Assembly (NCBI GenBank): GCA_963669155.1
Contig: OZ022584.1
Location: forward strand, 4,617,224 to 4,681,223
Direction: 5' to 3'
Source: Arbacia lixula
Taxonomy: Eukaryota > Echinodermata > Echinoidea > Arbacioida > Arbaciidae
Length of the DNA: 64,000 nt
Numbering within the stretch: the stretch's first letter is position 1; the number at the start of each line of letters is the position of its first letter. The notes beneath the pieces are model-generated. The model ran no database searches. It had not been told where the DNA came from and saw only the letters and a program-made list of their open reading frames with translations. The translations under genes and the position numbers were made by a program. Below are positions 1 to 13,100 of this stretch, one piece after another.

Positions 1-8
1 TGTAAAAG

Positions 9-657
9 CTGGCCTTCATGCTGACGGCTGGTTTTGTCTTAATCGGTTCACATTGTATTCTGGTTGAGTATTTAAGATTTTTGGAAACTCATAACAATAT
101 GTCAAGATAAGTACCCTCCTTGATATTTGCACATTATATGAAACATATACTCGAGGCACCTTTCTGAAAAGTTTCACTTTGTTAGTTTATATTTTTCTGC
201 AATATGACAAAATTAGTGTTTTATAGAATGCACATTTTTTGAGAAATTTGTTAAAATGCAAATACTTTGCCAAGTATTGTGAAAATCACCTCAAAGTACC
301 CCAAATGTGGTACCATCTTGTTTGAAATGCCATCCACCTTAATTTGATACCTCACATGATGTTAGAAAATGTCAAATTTTGAGCAAAAAAAATGACTTTA
401 ACAATTCCCCCCAAATTGACTTTTTTGGATAAAATTAATTTATTCATATTTCAAAAAATCCTTTCACTAATAGATTAAAAAGTTAGGATCATATATCTAA
501 ATACACTGTATTTGTTTTATATCATGTGTACAAATCAAGAACAGTGCAAATCTTGATACATAGTTATGGTTCTCCAAAGTCTAAAGCACTGAACCAAATT
601 AATATAGCAATGTAAGCTGATGAAGACAAAACCAGCTGTCGGCATCATTGTCAGCTG
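9..657. repeat. Short inverted-repeat element (MITE-like)
   Basis: The first 60 bases (around GACGGCTGGTTTTGTCTT at 22-39) reappear inverted at about 600-655 (AAGACAAAACCAGCTGTCGG). The two ends are imperfect inverted repeats of about 50 bp around an AT-rich, non-coding interior. This is the layout of a non-autonomous DNA transposon. The left end may be cut off by the window edge. No target-site duplication could be confirmed. Confidence 0.5.
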
Positions 658-1412
658 TTATAAAGAGCGTCAAGTTATTTCATGGATCACTTTGAATAAT
701 TTCATGGATTATTTAAACCCCTTTATCGGTTTAACGCCACATAAATGGCAACTCTTTATACTGTATTAGCAGTGATATGGTCACAAATAGTCACTCGTTG
801 TGGCCATTTTGGAAAATGGCGGTTATTTGGTAGGTCATAGACGTCAAGACCAGTGCAACATATCACTCTACTACCATTTTAAGGTGATAAAGCATATTTT
901 AGGACTCGGTGATAAAAAAACCATCATTCATAGGCATAAAAACATACATTAAAATACAACCTGTAAAAGACGGGTTCCTCACTTATAGGTTTTCACCTGC
1001 GTCAGGCTTGCAAACTGCGTAACTAATAGAAATGTAACATGAAACATACAATGCAGAATTTACATACTAGTAGTCTATGACATGATCTGAGTTGGTCACG
1101 TTGTCCTTATTAGCTATATACTAAATAAAAAAAAACTCGTTTTATACATTGATTTCCTTCTCTATTTATGTCTTGTTGCGTTTCTTGTATGATATTCATG
1201 AATTGGTAACATAAAGCTTACATAAAGGGTTATCATGATTTATGTGGGGAAGAGTAAAAAAGCGTTTAGTGGAATACCAGTTAGGATATCAAGATCAGAA
1301 CAACAAACGAGAAGAGGAGAACACTGTATCAGCGTAATAACAAAAACACACTTTTTCTTCGTGTTCACTTTTCGTTTCTGCTTCCAGGGTAAATATGTGT
1401 ATGTTTGTGTGT

Positions 1413-1468
<56 letters not shown>

Positions 1469-1950
1469 GTGGGTACTTTCGAGAAAGCGTGAACTTTGCA
1501 TAAATTGTCCTTTTGCCAGTTCCACATTTCATCTCTGACGAGGAAGCTGGTCAACTCAACTCGTTTTGTAAGGTTTCCTCCTCCTTTGTCTCCTAGACAT
1601 CTTAACAAGTTGACGCACATGCGCAGAACTCCACTGAGTTGAAGGGATGATGAAGCAGTCCCTCATCTCATTCCAGACTCTGTCAAGACTTAATGTCAGT
1701 AAACACAATATAGCCCTTCCGTCAACCATCCATCTTGTTGTCCACTTTCTAACATCTTTTCATTCGTAAGCACTGCCGAATTAGTAATTGTTGCGCATGC
1801 GGATTCACCTTACCTGATATATCCATGAGATGTTTAATTTTCATTTGCTACCATCAATGATCAAGGAGCGGATTATGTTGATGAGCATATGTTGCATTTA
1901 CAAAGCGTGAACTGGTTGAATAGTCTATTTCTAGTTGACAGAGTTGTGTA
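658..1950. other. Non-coding upstream region of the T-box gene
   Basis: No coding exon was recognised. The stretch is AT-rich and contains a GT microsatellite (1395-1465). The last few hundred bases before 1985 presumably hold the promoter and 5' UTR of the T-box gene, but I see no clear TATA box. Confidence 0.5.
1395..1465. repeat. (GT)n microsatellite
   Basis: About 70 bp of nearly pure GT/TG repeats. It produces spurious open frames of Cys-Val on one strand and His-Thr on the other. Confidence 0.95.
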
Positions 1951-1952
1951 TT

Positions 1953-1962
1953 CGCCATCTTG
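1953..1962 (+). promoter_or_regulatory. YY1-like site CGCCATCTTG
   Basis: CGCCATCTTG matches the YY1 core (reverse of CAAGATGGCG) and lies 23 bases before the T-box ATG. YY1 sites often sit close to transcription starts or in 5' UTRs of animal genes. Function here is inferred from sequence and position only. Confidence 0.3.
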
Positions 1963-1984
1963 AATTGGTAGCGTGGTCTCCGTC

Positions 1985-2838
1985 ATGGCGCTGTCCAATC
2001 GTGCCAAGGCCTTCTCGATCGACGCCTTACTGTCTTCAGCTTGTTCGTCCTCCCCTTCTCGGTCACCTCCTTCTCCCAGATCTGTGGCCAAAAACCATCC
2101 CGAGAGGCAAAATGAACTCAATACAAAACCGTCTCATCATGGTGCCTCTGTGGGTGAGGAGGCGACATCGTCGTCGTCGTCGTTGTCCGTTCAAGCTGAC
2201 GGCAAGAAGAGCGTTGTTTCCGAAGACCATGTAATGGAAGACGCCACCACCATGCTCTCTAGCTTGCTCTCGCAAGGAAAACTGAAGGCGCAACAGTCTC
2301 AGCCCATGCCCAACTCCAGGACGAGTGACGCGGAGGGAGAAGCGATGTCCGATGCGACATCGACCGGGCCTGCTTCCCTCGACCATCGAGACCCCCCTCC
2401 TCAGACGTACAGCGAAATCGATCTCCATGATTACCCGTCATCGATGATGACGTGGCGACCGCTCAGCGAGCTCCGTGCCTCAACGATGACGCTCTTCTCT
2501 TCCACGTCCACGATTCAGTCCGAATCGTCGTCATCGATGGTCGATGCGGACTTCGGTTCCAACTTGTCGTTGCCGAAGACATCGAGCATGGCCGATGTGT
2601 CGGCCGATCTCCTCTCCCTCAAGGACATGCGAACACACGACCACGTCTTGGCGAGCACAGACTCTCTAGATTCACTGGGCGGCGACCACGACGTCCAGAT
2701 ATCACTCTCCGATCTCGGCGATGACAGACCACCGATCACGGCTACGGTAAATGACATTACTGTATCGCTGGTCAACTCAGCCATGTGGAGGCAGTTCAAC
2801 GAGTGTGAAACGGAGATGATAATAAACCGGTGTGGCAG
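1985..2838 (+). CDS. T-box gene exon 1: N-terminal region and T-box start
   Basis: Encodes 284 codons plus two bases. An eh1-like motif ([10 protein letters not shown]) lies about 10 residues from the start. A long Ser/Pro/Asp-rich, probably disordered segment follows, then the first T-box strand ([11 protein letters not shown], then TEMIINRCG). The donor is AG|GTAAGG at 2839. The sequence is clearly more GC-rich than its flanks. Confidence 0.88.
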
Positions 2839-4110
2839 GTAAGGAAGGACTCAGCCGCAGTGTCTCCTTGGACGTCAATGAGCATTGTTAATAATATTCA
2901 TGAACGTATATAACTTATCAGTCGTTAAGAAATTTGATCGTATACATACCGTATTGCATTCGATATTCCTCCCATTATACGTGGACTCATCTTTCATCAG
3001 AGAGATGAAGAAACGTTTGTAATTATCATATCTTGCCAGTATTTTTTTAAATATTATTTTTTGGGGACAAATATGAAGAAGGGGGTGATTGCACAGTGTT
3101 CTGTTGCAGAGTTGCAACTACATTTCCCAACTTAAAATACCGTAAACAAGATGTATGATTACAGTTTTAGTGTACGCAGACTTATTTTATGTTTCATCGA
3201 AACGAGACCACTACAATAGTTATTAGCGTAGTTCAAGTTTAATCCTGTATAGCCTGTTTTTTTTAATTGCATAGCCCAGGGGTGGGGGTGAGGGGCAAAA
3301 ACAGCCCCCTCCTCGATCTCGACCGTTGATCACGCGATCGCCACGAAAATTTGCACGTACGTCACCCATGACGTAATCTCCAAAATTAAATTGTCACTTG
3401 CACCAAAATTATTCAAATTTATTTTTTTAATCAAATGATTCTGCTAATTAATGCATTAAATCAAAATTTGGCTGTAAATCCTTAAATATAGCCCCAAACT
3501 GCTAAATATCAGTCCTGACACTCTTCTTAGGATTATTGTCAAATTAGGATTTAAAACAATTGCAATATCAAATTTGTTTTCATGTACGACCTCATGTTTT
3601 TCATTGTTTTTTCGATGGAAATCGTTGCCAACACTATTTCAGTCATAAACAACATGAAATCTATTGTTTTCCATCAGTAAAAATAAAAATAATGAAACAT
3701 TTATGATTTTGGCTAGATACAGAATTTGGATTGGATTTGTACATAAAATCACGTTTTTGAGCAATTTTTGGTCTGACATGCACGTACAAAATGTAACTTC
3801 TGAACCGCGCACCTCGCGTCTGATAAGTTGCGACTTGGAGGAAACCGTATTATTTTTTAGATTGGAGACGATAGCTCATAAAGGTAAGCATGTCGAAGCA
3901 TCTCAATATTTGCAGGCACACTGTACGGCAGTACAAAGTGGATCTCGTTTTATCTTCATGCGCCATGTTGCAGTGTAAGACTGTTTCCATGGCTACATAC
4001 ATAAATTCTGTATCTCATATTTATAGAGGAACATCATAATTATTGTCTGGCTCTGGAATCGTTAGAGATGTTGTAAGATGTGTGTGTGTGTGTGTGTGTG
4101 TGTTTGTGTA

Positions 4111-4163
<53 letters not shown>

Positions 4164-7100
4164 TGTGCTTTTGACAACTCTTGAGAATTTCCCCTTGCCC
4201 TTATTTATGGTGTTGGTATGTTGCACAAGGATAATGTACAGCAAAAAATCCTCAAAGTCACATAAGAATGTGCAAGCATATGAAAGGGTTTCTTATTGCA
4301 TAACTTTAACGGGGCAATGCCTGATGTTTGGGCCACTGAACTGCAATGACCAATGTGGTGTGGCTTAATTTCGCCCATAGCAAATTACACGGGAGTCGTG
4401 CTGCTTAGTATCTGAGTGGGTAAAGGCCAGCCCCAAATACTCGGGATCAGTAAAGACCGGATAAAGTTGATGGAATGGATTAGATCAAGATCGTGGAATG
4501 CAACATCCATTTACCTGTTATTGTCGCATCTCTTTTTCAATTACTCAGGCGAATGTTTCCGTGCTTTGCTGTGAACATCACCGGCTTGGACCCTGACGCC
4601 CTCTATCGCATATTTGTCACCATTGCGTCCGACGAAAGGTATGCATGTACTTTCACGAGCGAGGCCCTTTAAAACAATGTATTACCATCATTATATTCCA
4701 TTAGGATTATCAATATCATCATTATTGTATATACGTGTGTGTGTATGTGTGAGAGGCTTCTGGCGCTAATTATGCACATAGTCCTTATAAATTATATATG
4801 ATTCAAATACTTCAGATAGTGCAAAATAGCCGAAAGCCATGAAGTACTGGAGTAATGGATTTGTTGTTAAAACTATCAGATACCCCCTCCCCCCTTCTAT
4901 TTTTTTTTTTATATAGGTAAATAAAGTGAAATGAAATAAAATAAAATATAAATAAATAAATGCATAAAATTGAATAAAAAAACATGGTGTTGTAATGATT
5001 TTTTTCCACATGTTTAAAATATAATTCGCACAATAGAACATTCTAGTCCTTTTTGGGATTAACGAACCCTATATCATTTTCGGTGTGACAAACCTTCGGA
5101 ATAACGAATCTTCTGGGGCTGTAACCCGTATTAGAACGATCAAGGTTGTATGAAGCGAGCTGGCGTCACATGTCCATGGTTCAATATCTTAGTGTACGTA
5201 AGTCAGGGAACCGTAAAACTAACATCTTTGATGACAGTAACTTGATGGCTAGCCTTGCTGTATGACCGACCTAGCTGCAAGAATTATATTGATGTGAACC
5301 ATACAGATACACACATTTGTTTTTTTTTAGTGATTTGTATTCTGATTCCATATAATACTAATTAAATTCATACAATTAGTTTAAATGTATTGACAAAACT
5401 TAAATAAAACAATCATGCAAATTATATGTATGCATGTGTAAGTACACATTAATTACAATGAAATAGCTGAAAATATCAAATATGATTTCTCAGTGATTGT
5501 GATAAGGTAATGATGTTAAATGATACAAACTGAATAGCTTCTGGAATTAAGTTTTAAATAAACAAGTCTACTAATCCCGCTGTCCTAACTATTGCTAACT
5601 CCCATCTGGACAGCCAACCCTCCAATCACCCTGACACCAACCTCACCCCAACCATATACATAACCGACTAAATACCCTTCCCTTAAATTCGCTATATAAC
5701 CCCCCCCCCCCCTTAAACACACACTACTTCTACATGTATACCCCCTCCCTTTTTTACCCTCCCGCCATAACCCCTCAACCTCATCTCATATATATATATA
5801 TATATATATTTTGTGAAAGAAATGGATGAAGAGAACAATGGTAGGCGTAGCTTAAATCAAGGTTCCCCAGAGCTATCTACCCTTTGGAAAAATTGGTGAT
5901 GCCGGAAAAAATGTCTCTGCCGGGAATCGAACCCGGGCCCCCAGCTTTGAACGCCGGTGCCTTAACCACTAGACCACAGAGACGGGTTAGTGGCTAAGGC
6001 GACCCCGATCCGATTGACCGTCAGATTGACAAATTCTCGACACAATAGTTTCCTTTGTCGGGTGTAGGTGGATTTTGAACAATGACAAGCCGCCATGCCT
6101 CAGCTGGATCAAAGCGTTTACTTTGATGCAGTACACGTATGGGAGAAAGTATATAAATGTGAGAAATTATACATATACAACAGCTTTGGCAACTCTTTTT
6201 ATTTAAATATTTTGTGAAAGAAATGGATGAAGAGAACAATGGTAGGCGTAGCTTAAATCAAGGTTCCCCAGAGCTATCTACCCTTTGGAAAAATTGGTGA
6301 TGCCGAAAAAATGTCTCTGCCGGGAATCGAACCCGGGCCCCCAGCTTTGAACGCCGGTGCCTTAACCACTAGACCACAGAGACGGGTTAGTGGCTAAGGC
6401 GACCCCGATCCGATTGACCGTCAGATTGACAAATTCTCGACAAAATACCAATTATAGTTTCCTTTGTCGGGTGTAGGTGGATTTTGAACAATGACAAGCC
6501 GCCATGCCTCAGCTGGATCAAAGCGTTTACTTTGATGCAGTACACGTATGGGAGAAAGTATATAAATGTGAGAAATTATACATATACAACAGCTTTGGCA
6601 ACTCTTTTTATTTAAATATTTTGTGAAAGAAATGGATGAAGAGAACAATGGTAGGCGTAGCTTAAATCAAGGTTCCCCAGAGCTATCTACCCTTTGGAAA
6701 AATTGGTGATGCCGAAAAAATGTCTCTGCCGGGAATCGAACCCGGGCCCCCAGCTTTGAACGCCGGTGCCTTAATAAGATTTGTCAATCTGACGGTCAAT
6801 CGGATCGGGGGTCGCCTTAGCCACTAACCCGTCTCTGTGGTCTAGTGGTTAAGGCACCGGCGTTCAAAGCTGGGGGCCCGGGTTCGATTCCCGGCAGAGA
6901 CATTTTTTCGGCATCACCAATTTTTCCAAAGGGTAGATAGCTCTGGGGAACCTTGATTTAAGCTACGCCTACCATTGTTCTCTTCATCCATTTCTTTCAC
7001 AAAATATTTAAATAAAAAGAGTTGCCAAAGCTGTTGTATATGTATAATTTCTCACATTTATATATAAGCATTTATATATAAGCACACACACACATACACA

Positions 7101-10100
7101 CACACGCACACACCCACACACACGTAGCCATAGAAACACATTAGGTGGATGGAAAGATGATTTGACCAGAAAACAAACTCAAATGAGGATTTCTAGTTAG
7201 TCCTCATTCGCTTAAACGGATTTTACAAAAGACCTTGTAAATACAGGATTCACCGACCACAACTGGCTGTTCTCAACATCATCTTAATTATCGAAAATTT
7301 TATACGGCTTTATCTTCAAAGTAGGCTGTCGAAGTCGACTTTTCAGTGCAGCAATGGTCAAACCCGGCTCTGTGCTGTACTAATTACGTATAGAGAAAAC
7401 ATTCTAAACGACTGTCTTGTTTATGCCTCCTTGTGAATCCCTACACAAAACCTGATGCTCGTTGCTAAGCAACGCGAATGTGTCCCATGAACATAATCAT
7501 GATATTAATTTGGTGTGGACAAAATGCGCGTTGTAACTTGATGTTATGTAAATTAGAACATTACGAGGAGATACGACTCGATACAACATTCGGAATCAAT
7601 CGTTCAGATTAAGTACACAGTCATCATGCAATATTATGTCATTATGCAATAGCAATTGATATGTCCATGATACACCTCCATGTTAGAGTTGAAATAGATC
7701 CGTCAAGAAATGAAGTGAATATTTACAAGTGATAAGTGTGTATGTGTGTGTGTGTGTGTGTGCATGAGTCTGCAAGAAGCGGAGGGGGCCGGTGAACGAG
7801 TAACGTCGATGAATCTTAAGTTGAGAAGTCAAATATAAAATGGCTGAGGGTTAGGTTTCGGGTAAGAAGGGAATTCTTATCCAGAATGCTCATTACTCAT
7901 TAAACAATAAAAGGAAAATACTAGCCATGATGATTTTCCAAAATTAAAGAAGGTTTATTTAGTCTTTTCAGACTTTCCCCTTTGGTAAGACCAATATTTT
8001 ATTGCGCAGCAGACAAATGAAGAAAAATATTGGGGCGAGGAATATCCTTTTCAGTTTATTCGTATTTAAAAAGCCGGTCAAAATGCAAATTAGACGAATG
8101 GGAATGACATCAAAATGCATGTGCCATTAAAATAATTTCTGGCTTAGAGACGATGCTGTTCCATATAAGGTGCCATTTAGATATTGAATAATGATTGTTA
8201 TATCTGCTGCAGGAGGAGGTACAAGTTTATCAACTGCAAGAATGGGAAGTGGTTACCGGTGGGCAAGGCAGACGCGGAGATCATGAACCAGCCGTACGAG
8301 CACCTCGACTCGCCTAACACGGGCGCCTTCTGGCAGACAAACATCGTCAGCTTTGCCAAGCTCAAGATCACCAACAACAAGGACACCAAGTCCAAGAACG
8401 TAAGTTTCAAGATTCAAGATTTAATTTATTTTTCCACAAAACGAAGAAAGCATGCATGAAGTTCATAATAAACACAGTTCATTCATAGAAATAATATTTG
8501 TTGTGTTATCACGTCTAGACGGATTTGGGACAAAGAGGGGAACAGACGTATATCTCTATAGTGTACCGAAGACATCCGTCACACCCAATGTTATGCAAGT
8601 TTCTGGTAGCAATAATATTCGTATAGTTAGAATTTTACTGGTCCGACATTGTCTAGTGTCGGGCACTCCCAACGAGAATATCCCTATAATCACTGATCTG
8701 TGCTCTACCCACATAGTTTAGAACAAGTTGTCTTGACAGCATGCTCATATGACGTCACTCTTCGGTAGATTTGGGCAACTCCACGTCTCACATGACCATG
8801 ATAAGTACATGTTGTAAACTCTAGGCTGTTTCACATGCGCTATATTGTATGGAGTCTGTGGTCTTTGTAGAGACCTAGCATGAAATAATGACAATGCATA
8901 AGCAAAACACATATTTAACAAAAGTGATTACGATTAATAAACAACCACTCAGTTCCATTCTTACCATTCAATCGATTCTCCTCAAACCATCGCCATTATA
9001 AATGTGTAACATGCGAATCCTAGCTGTCCGTGACGCCTATTTGTAACACAGCAACAGATCACTAAGCAAGAGACGCAATGTTGTTTCAGTTCCTTTTATT
9101 GCAGGTTCTGATCAAACCCGAAGTAGACAAACGTTGACCAAACAAAAAACAAACCCCGGAAGAAAACTGTAGACCAAATAAACCCTGTAACAAACAGACA
9201 TTATAAACATAATGATGAGTAACATAATCCCAGATATTGTACAATATATATTCGTACAATATAGCTTCAATCATTAAATATAATCATAATGTAAATGCTG
9301 ATTCTCATTAACATGACTGACTTAACATTCTAAACTGAAAGATTAACTTAATCCCCAAACGTATTGCTTACATTATTAATGTGAATAGACCCTTACTGCT
9401 TTATCAGTGGTCCTACAGCTATAATGCAAGAGCATTCATGTAAACTGGGCCGCATCACAAATATTGTACCATGTACATTCGAGTAGCCTGTGTCATAACG
9501 CATGACTCGGTTTCTAACTTATAACATGATTTTACTGTTTCCTCCAAAACTAATATCAACATTGTTAACCAATATGAGAACGCATATAACAATCTATAGA
9601 TACATCTCAGTAGATATCATGAAACGGATGCTGTATGATAATATGATTAACATTAGTAATATTTCTCAGTTCCTTTGTAAACATAGCTATTCTCTCAGAG
9701 AGTGACCTAAGCCTATTTCCATCAGAGAATCCTTTCTCTACCAAACATTGACATTTATCCTCACATAGTTAACAGACTTCATTCATGTCTTACTCGATGG
9801 CAAATGATAACATGAAGGGGTGGTGAGAGAGAGATAGAGAGAGAGAGGGGGGGGGGGGGTGGGGGCGACAGTCTACGTCTAACCATCACATTCTCAGCAC
9901 ATCAACTCTTAGGAGATCCATCATCAATTTATCTAAAACATCGTAGAAACATGTACGAACGCGGGCTTAATGGTACAGTCTCTAGCTTGCTCTACTCAGT
10001 TGTAATACTGAGGAGACTTACTTTCCCTTGTATTCTTACAAACGCCTCTAACTAATATAATAACTGATAATTACATGTCATTCTCAAACGTCATTTCTGA

Positions 10101-13100
10101 GGCAGGTGTGTACCTTACGATTCAGATATCGACAATAATGACATCCGGTCAGTGTGGGCCAACACTATCAACATTTCAATCCAAATTGAAATAAACCGAT
10201 TATCACCATAAAGATACAAGGAGCATCTAAATTAATTCCTATAATCAATTATACGTAATGTTCAACAAAGAACTGCTCACTTACCCCGGCTGGAGATGAA
10301 CGCGAGTAGGGAACTCAACCAGCTTCTACAATAGCTCTAAAACAAGATGACAATTTCTCCTCCTCACAATACTGATGTCATTAACATGGAATGGGCCAGG
10401 GAGCTGTGAGAATGTCTCACACGACTCCCTCCCGGGATGAACATAGGGCAACATAGCAAATACTGCCTGAATATAAAGACATTTGGACATTCCTAAGAGA
10501 TGACCCTAACAATGAATCTGCACTCGTTCCCAGTAATCTGCTCTACGTCATAGCTCTCCTTTTTTGTGCAAGGATAAGAGCCCATAAAAGCGCCCTTGAG
10601 TCTTCCAGTGAAAGTCCACCCACATTGTTATGACATTCTTTGCAAAGTGGACAGCTCTTGTTACACGGGGCGATGTCTATGCCCAAACATGGTCATTCTC
10701 TTTTGACCGGAAACCCAATTTCTTTAAATGTAGAGGAGTAAGTCACTTCCGTCCTAATAATTTCCTTATTCTTATTAAAACCCTTAGTATTTTACTGTAA
10801 CATTAGCTTGTTAAAATCACCATGTTACATATGTTTTGTGATTGTTTTACCCCATAAGGCCAAAGTGCTGAATGTCTTCCTTATTAGCCCTGCAGTATTC
10901 TCCACGCTTACCATGTGACAGTCATAAGGCGTTATGAACATCGCTTAGTATTCTTTGGAAGGATATCCGTAAAAGTCATTTGGCATTGATACCACCTTCC
11001 GAGACATACAAATGTCAGCACTGAGTGGATCCTTTTGTCAATTAGTTATTTTGTCAACCTGTTCGTGACTTTGTTCTCTACAGCAAATCGTGCTGCATTC
11101 CATGCACAAGTACACTCCGCGCCTTATCATCGAGCGACTGGAAGCAGCGCAAGGTTCCTCCGGCTCCATCTCCATGCAATGCGGCCAAGGCCAAGGTTCG
11201 TCCACCTCGCCGCAGGGAACCGTCGCAGCATCGACCAATTGCTTACCCATGATGCCCGACGCCGGGGCGAAGCCGAAAGTAGCGCATACTGCCTCGTCGT
11301 CAAGCGGTGGCAGCGCTTCGCCGAAGAATGAGAGTCAGCGCCGCGGCGGGGAATGGGCCGGCAGGCCGGATGTGGCCGTTGATGTCGGATCGGCCAGTGG
11401 TCGTCGCGTGGTTGAGACTACGCAAGTGTCGTTCGCAGAGACGTCGTTCATCGCTGTGACGGCGTACCAGAATGATAAGATCACGCAGCTCAAAATCCAG
11501 AACAACCCGTTCGCGAAGGCTTTCCGGGATGCCGAGGTGGCGGCGTAAGTACATCCTCGTACGCGTCATGGTTGTTGCTCAGCTTTTTCATCATAGTGTT
11601 GAGCAATATGACAAGCTAGTAAATAGTATATAGCACACTAATATATAGCAACAAACATTCCATCGCAACATAATACAAGAAGGAAGACAAAGGATGGATA
11701 AAAAGGATTACGGTAATCAAACGAACGCAACGCAATGAAACATAGCAATTAGCATTGCTCCCTCGTAGCGCGGGAGTACCATGAGCTAGGCATGGACGTG
11801 TTACATGGATAACGTAATGCGTGAGTATATGCTGCATAATAGTTACGGTGAATAATTTCTTTTCTCTCGACAGTATTATACAAGGAGCTTATATGTTCCC
11901 CGAAGACCAGCAGGCGCATCTTCAGCGAGAATATGTGGACAGAGGTGTGTATTTATCATCGTTCATAGCCATTCCAAATGTGTCTGTTTTCGGAAAACTC
12001 TGCATCTCAATGTCTTTATCAAAATTGATGTGATGTTGTTGTCAGATGACCCCAACGAGTATCAATTGTAATGCTTTCTGCTGTAATGCAACGACTTTGC
12101 TGTTCCAAATATGTATATGTAAGTTATAGACATCTTACATTCGAAATTGTTTTCAGTGTTCAACCAAATTACGAAGAAGGATGCTTTGAGCCATGCCAGA
12201 GGCGTCTAGTATTCCTAGACAAGAACAACTAATATAAGTTATTTCCCAGATGTTATATTTTCTTGTCCCTTCATTACAGTAGGTCTATTAACTTTTGCTT
12301 CTTCCTTGTCTTATCCTTCTCCGTCTTCTTCCCCTCATTTTCGTCTTCTTATTTTCCTACGTCGATCCCTCCTCTCCTTCTGTTCTCAACTTATTCGTCT
12401 TCTTCTTCTCCCTCTTCTTCTCCGCTTTCGGCAACTCATTCTCTTTCTTTAACCCGTCCTCTCGCTCTGCTCTTGACTTGTTTTCCTCCTAATTCAGTTT
12501 TTCCCATTTCTCTCCACTCCCCTCCCTCGTCTTCCCACACCACTCTGCAACACCAACTTATATCTCCTGCTTCATATTCGATATTATACTTTAGAGTACT
12601 CGACACCCCATGCCATGAATGCACACGTGACGGGCAAACGCAGACGCGCATCCAGCCAAACGTTCCACCCGTATCTCGGTCACATGCCGAACCAGCCCAC
12701 TCTCTTGTCGCCAACCCACTCCTTGGCCAACGTCCGAGGCGGCATCATCGGGGATGAACACCATCACCACCAGCAGCAGTCACCACAGCACGCCCCTCAC
12801 CACCTGCCGCAACCACATCCCCATCTCCTGGGCGGCCACGACTACCGGTGGGGCGCCTCGTCATCGCACGACATCCCTTCAGATGTAGAACAGGCGAGGG
12901 CGCTTCAGGAGAGTTGTGATTTCTTGGGCATCCAGAGAGTCCGCAGCACGTCGGAGCTGTCAAAGGGCGGTGGCTGGCCGACTGGAGGGCCGTCCGGGGC
13001 GGTACCGGTTCTAGTGGACGTCAGGAAGCGCATGCTGGGCCCCGCACAGGATAGTCGTTTAAACGCAAGGTATACCTCTTTTGTAGAGCCAAAGCTATTT

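Larger units (their letters stand above)
5809..7066. repeat. Array of about 400-bp repeats, three direct and one inverted
   Basis: A unit beginning TTTTGTGAAAGAAATGG starts near 5809, 6209 and 6619 (period about 400-410 bp; unit 2 has a 9-bp insertion relative to unit 1). The third copy stops at about 6775 and is followed by an inverted copy reaching about 7066. Copies are nearly identical, implying recent duplication or possibly an assembly artefact at the palindromic junction. Each unit contains a tRNA-like sequence. Short open frames in the units are identical because the units are copies, not because they are genes. Confidence 0.9.
4639..8212 (+). other. T-box gene intron 2
   Basis: A 3.6-kb intron holding poly-C/AT-rich low-complexity sequence near 5590-5808, the tRNA-like repeat array (5809-7066) and CA/GT microsatellites (about 7081-7125 and 7738-7762). 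No coding exon was recognised. Confidence 0.75.

Noticed and set aside
1235-1620. Open frames of Cys-Val or His-Thr repeats on both strands
   Set aside because: They are translations of the GT/CA microsatellite; no splice context or domain.
6021-6648. Two nearly identical 72-75 aa open frames
   Set aside because: They are identical only because they lie in duplicated repeat units; no coding features.
5913-6901. tRNA-Sec (UCA anticodon)
   Set aside because: Selenocysteine tRNA is about 90 nt with a long variable arm and longer acceptor; these are 71 nt with a standard short variable loop.
5809-7066. CRISPR-like repeat array
   Set aside because: Units are about 400 bp, nearly identical throughout, with no short-repeat/unique-spacer pattern, and the DNA is eukaryotic.
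12263-12757. A 164-aa Ser/Phe/Leu-rich open frame
   Set aside because: Comes from the pyrimidine-rich intron 5 tract preceding T-box exon 6; the exon itself uses another frame.
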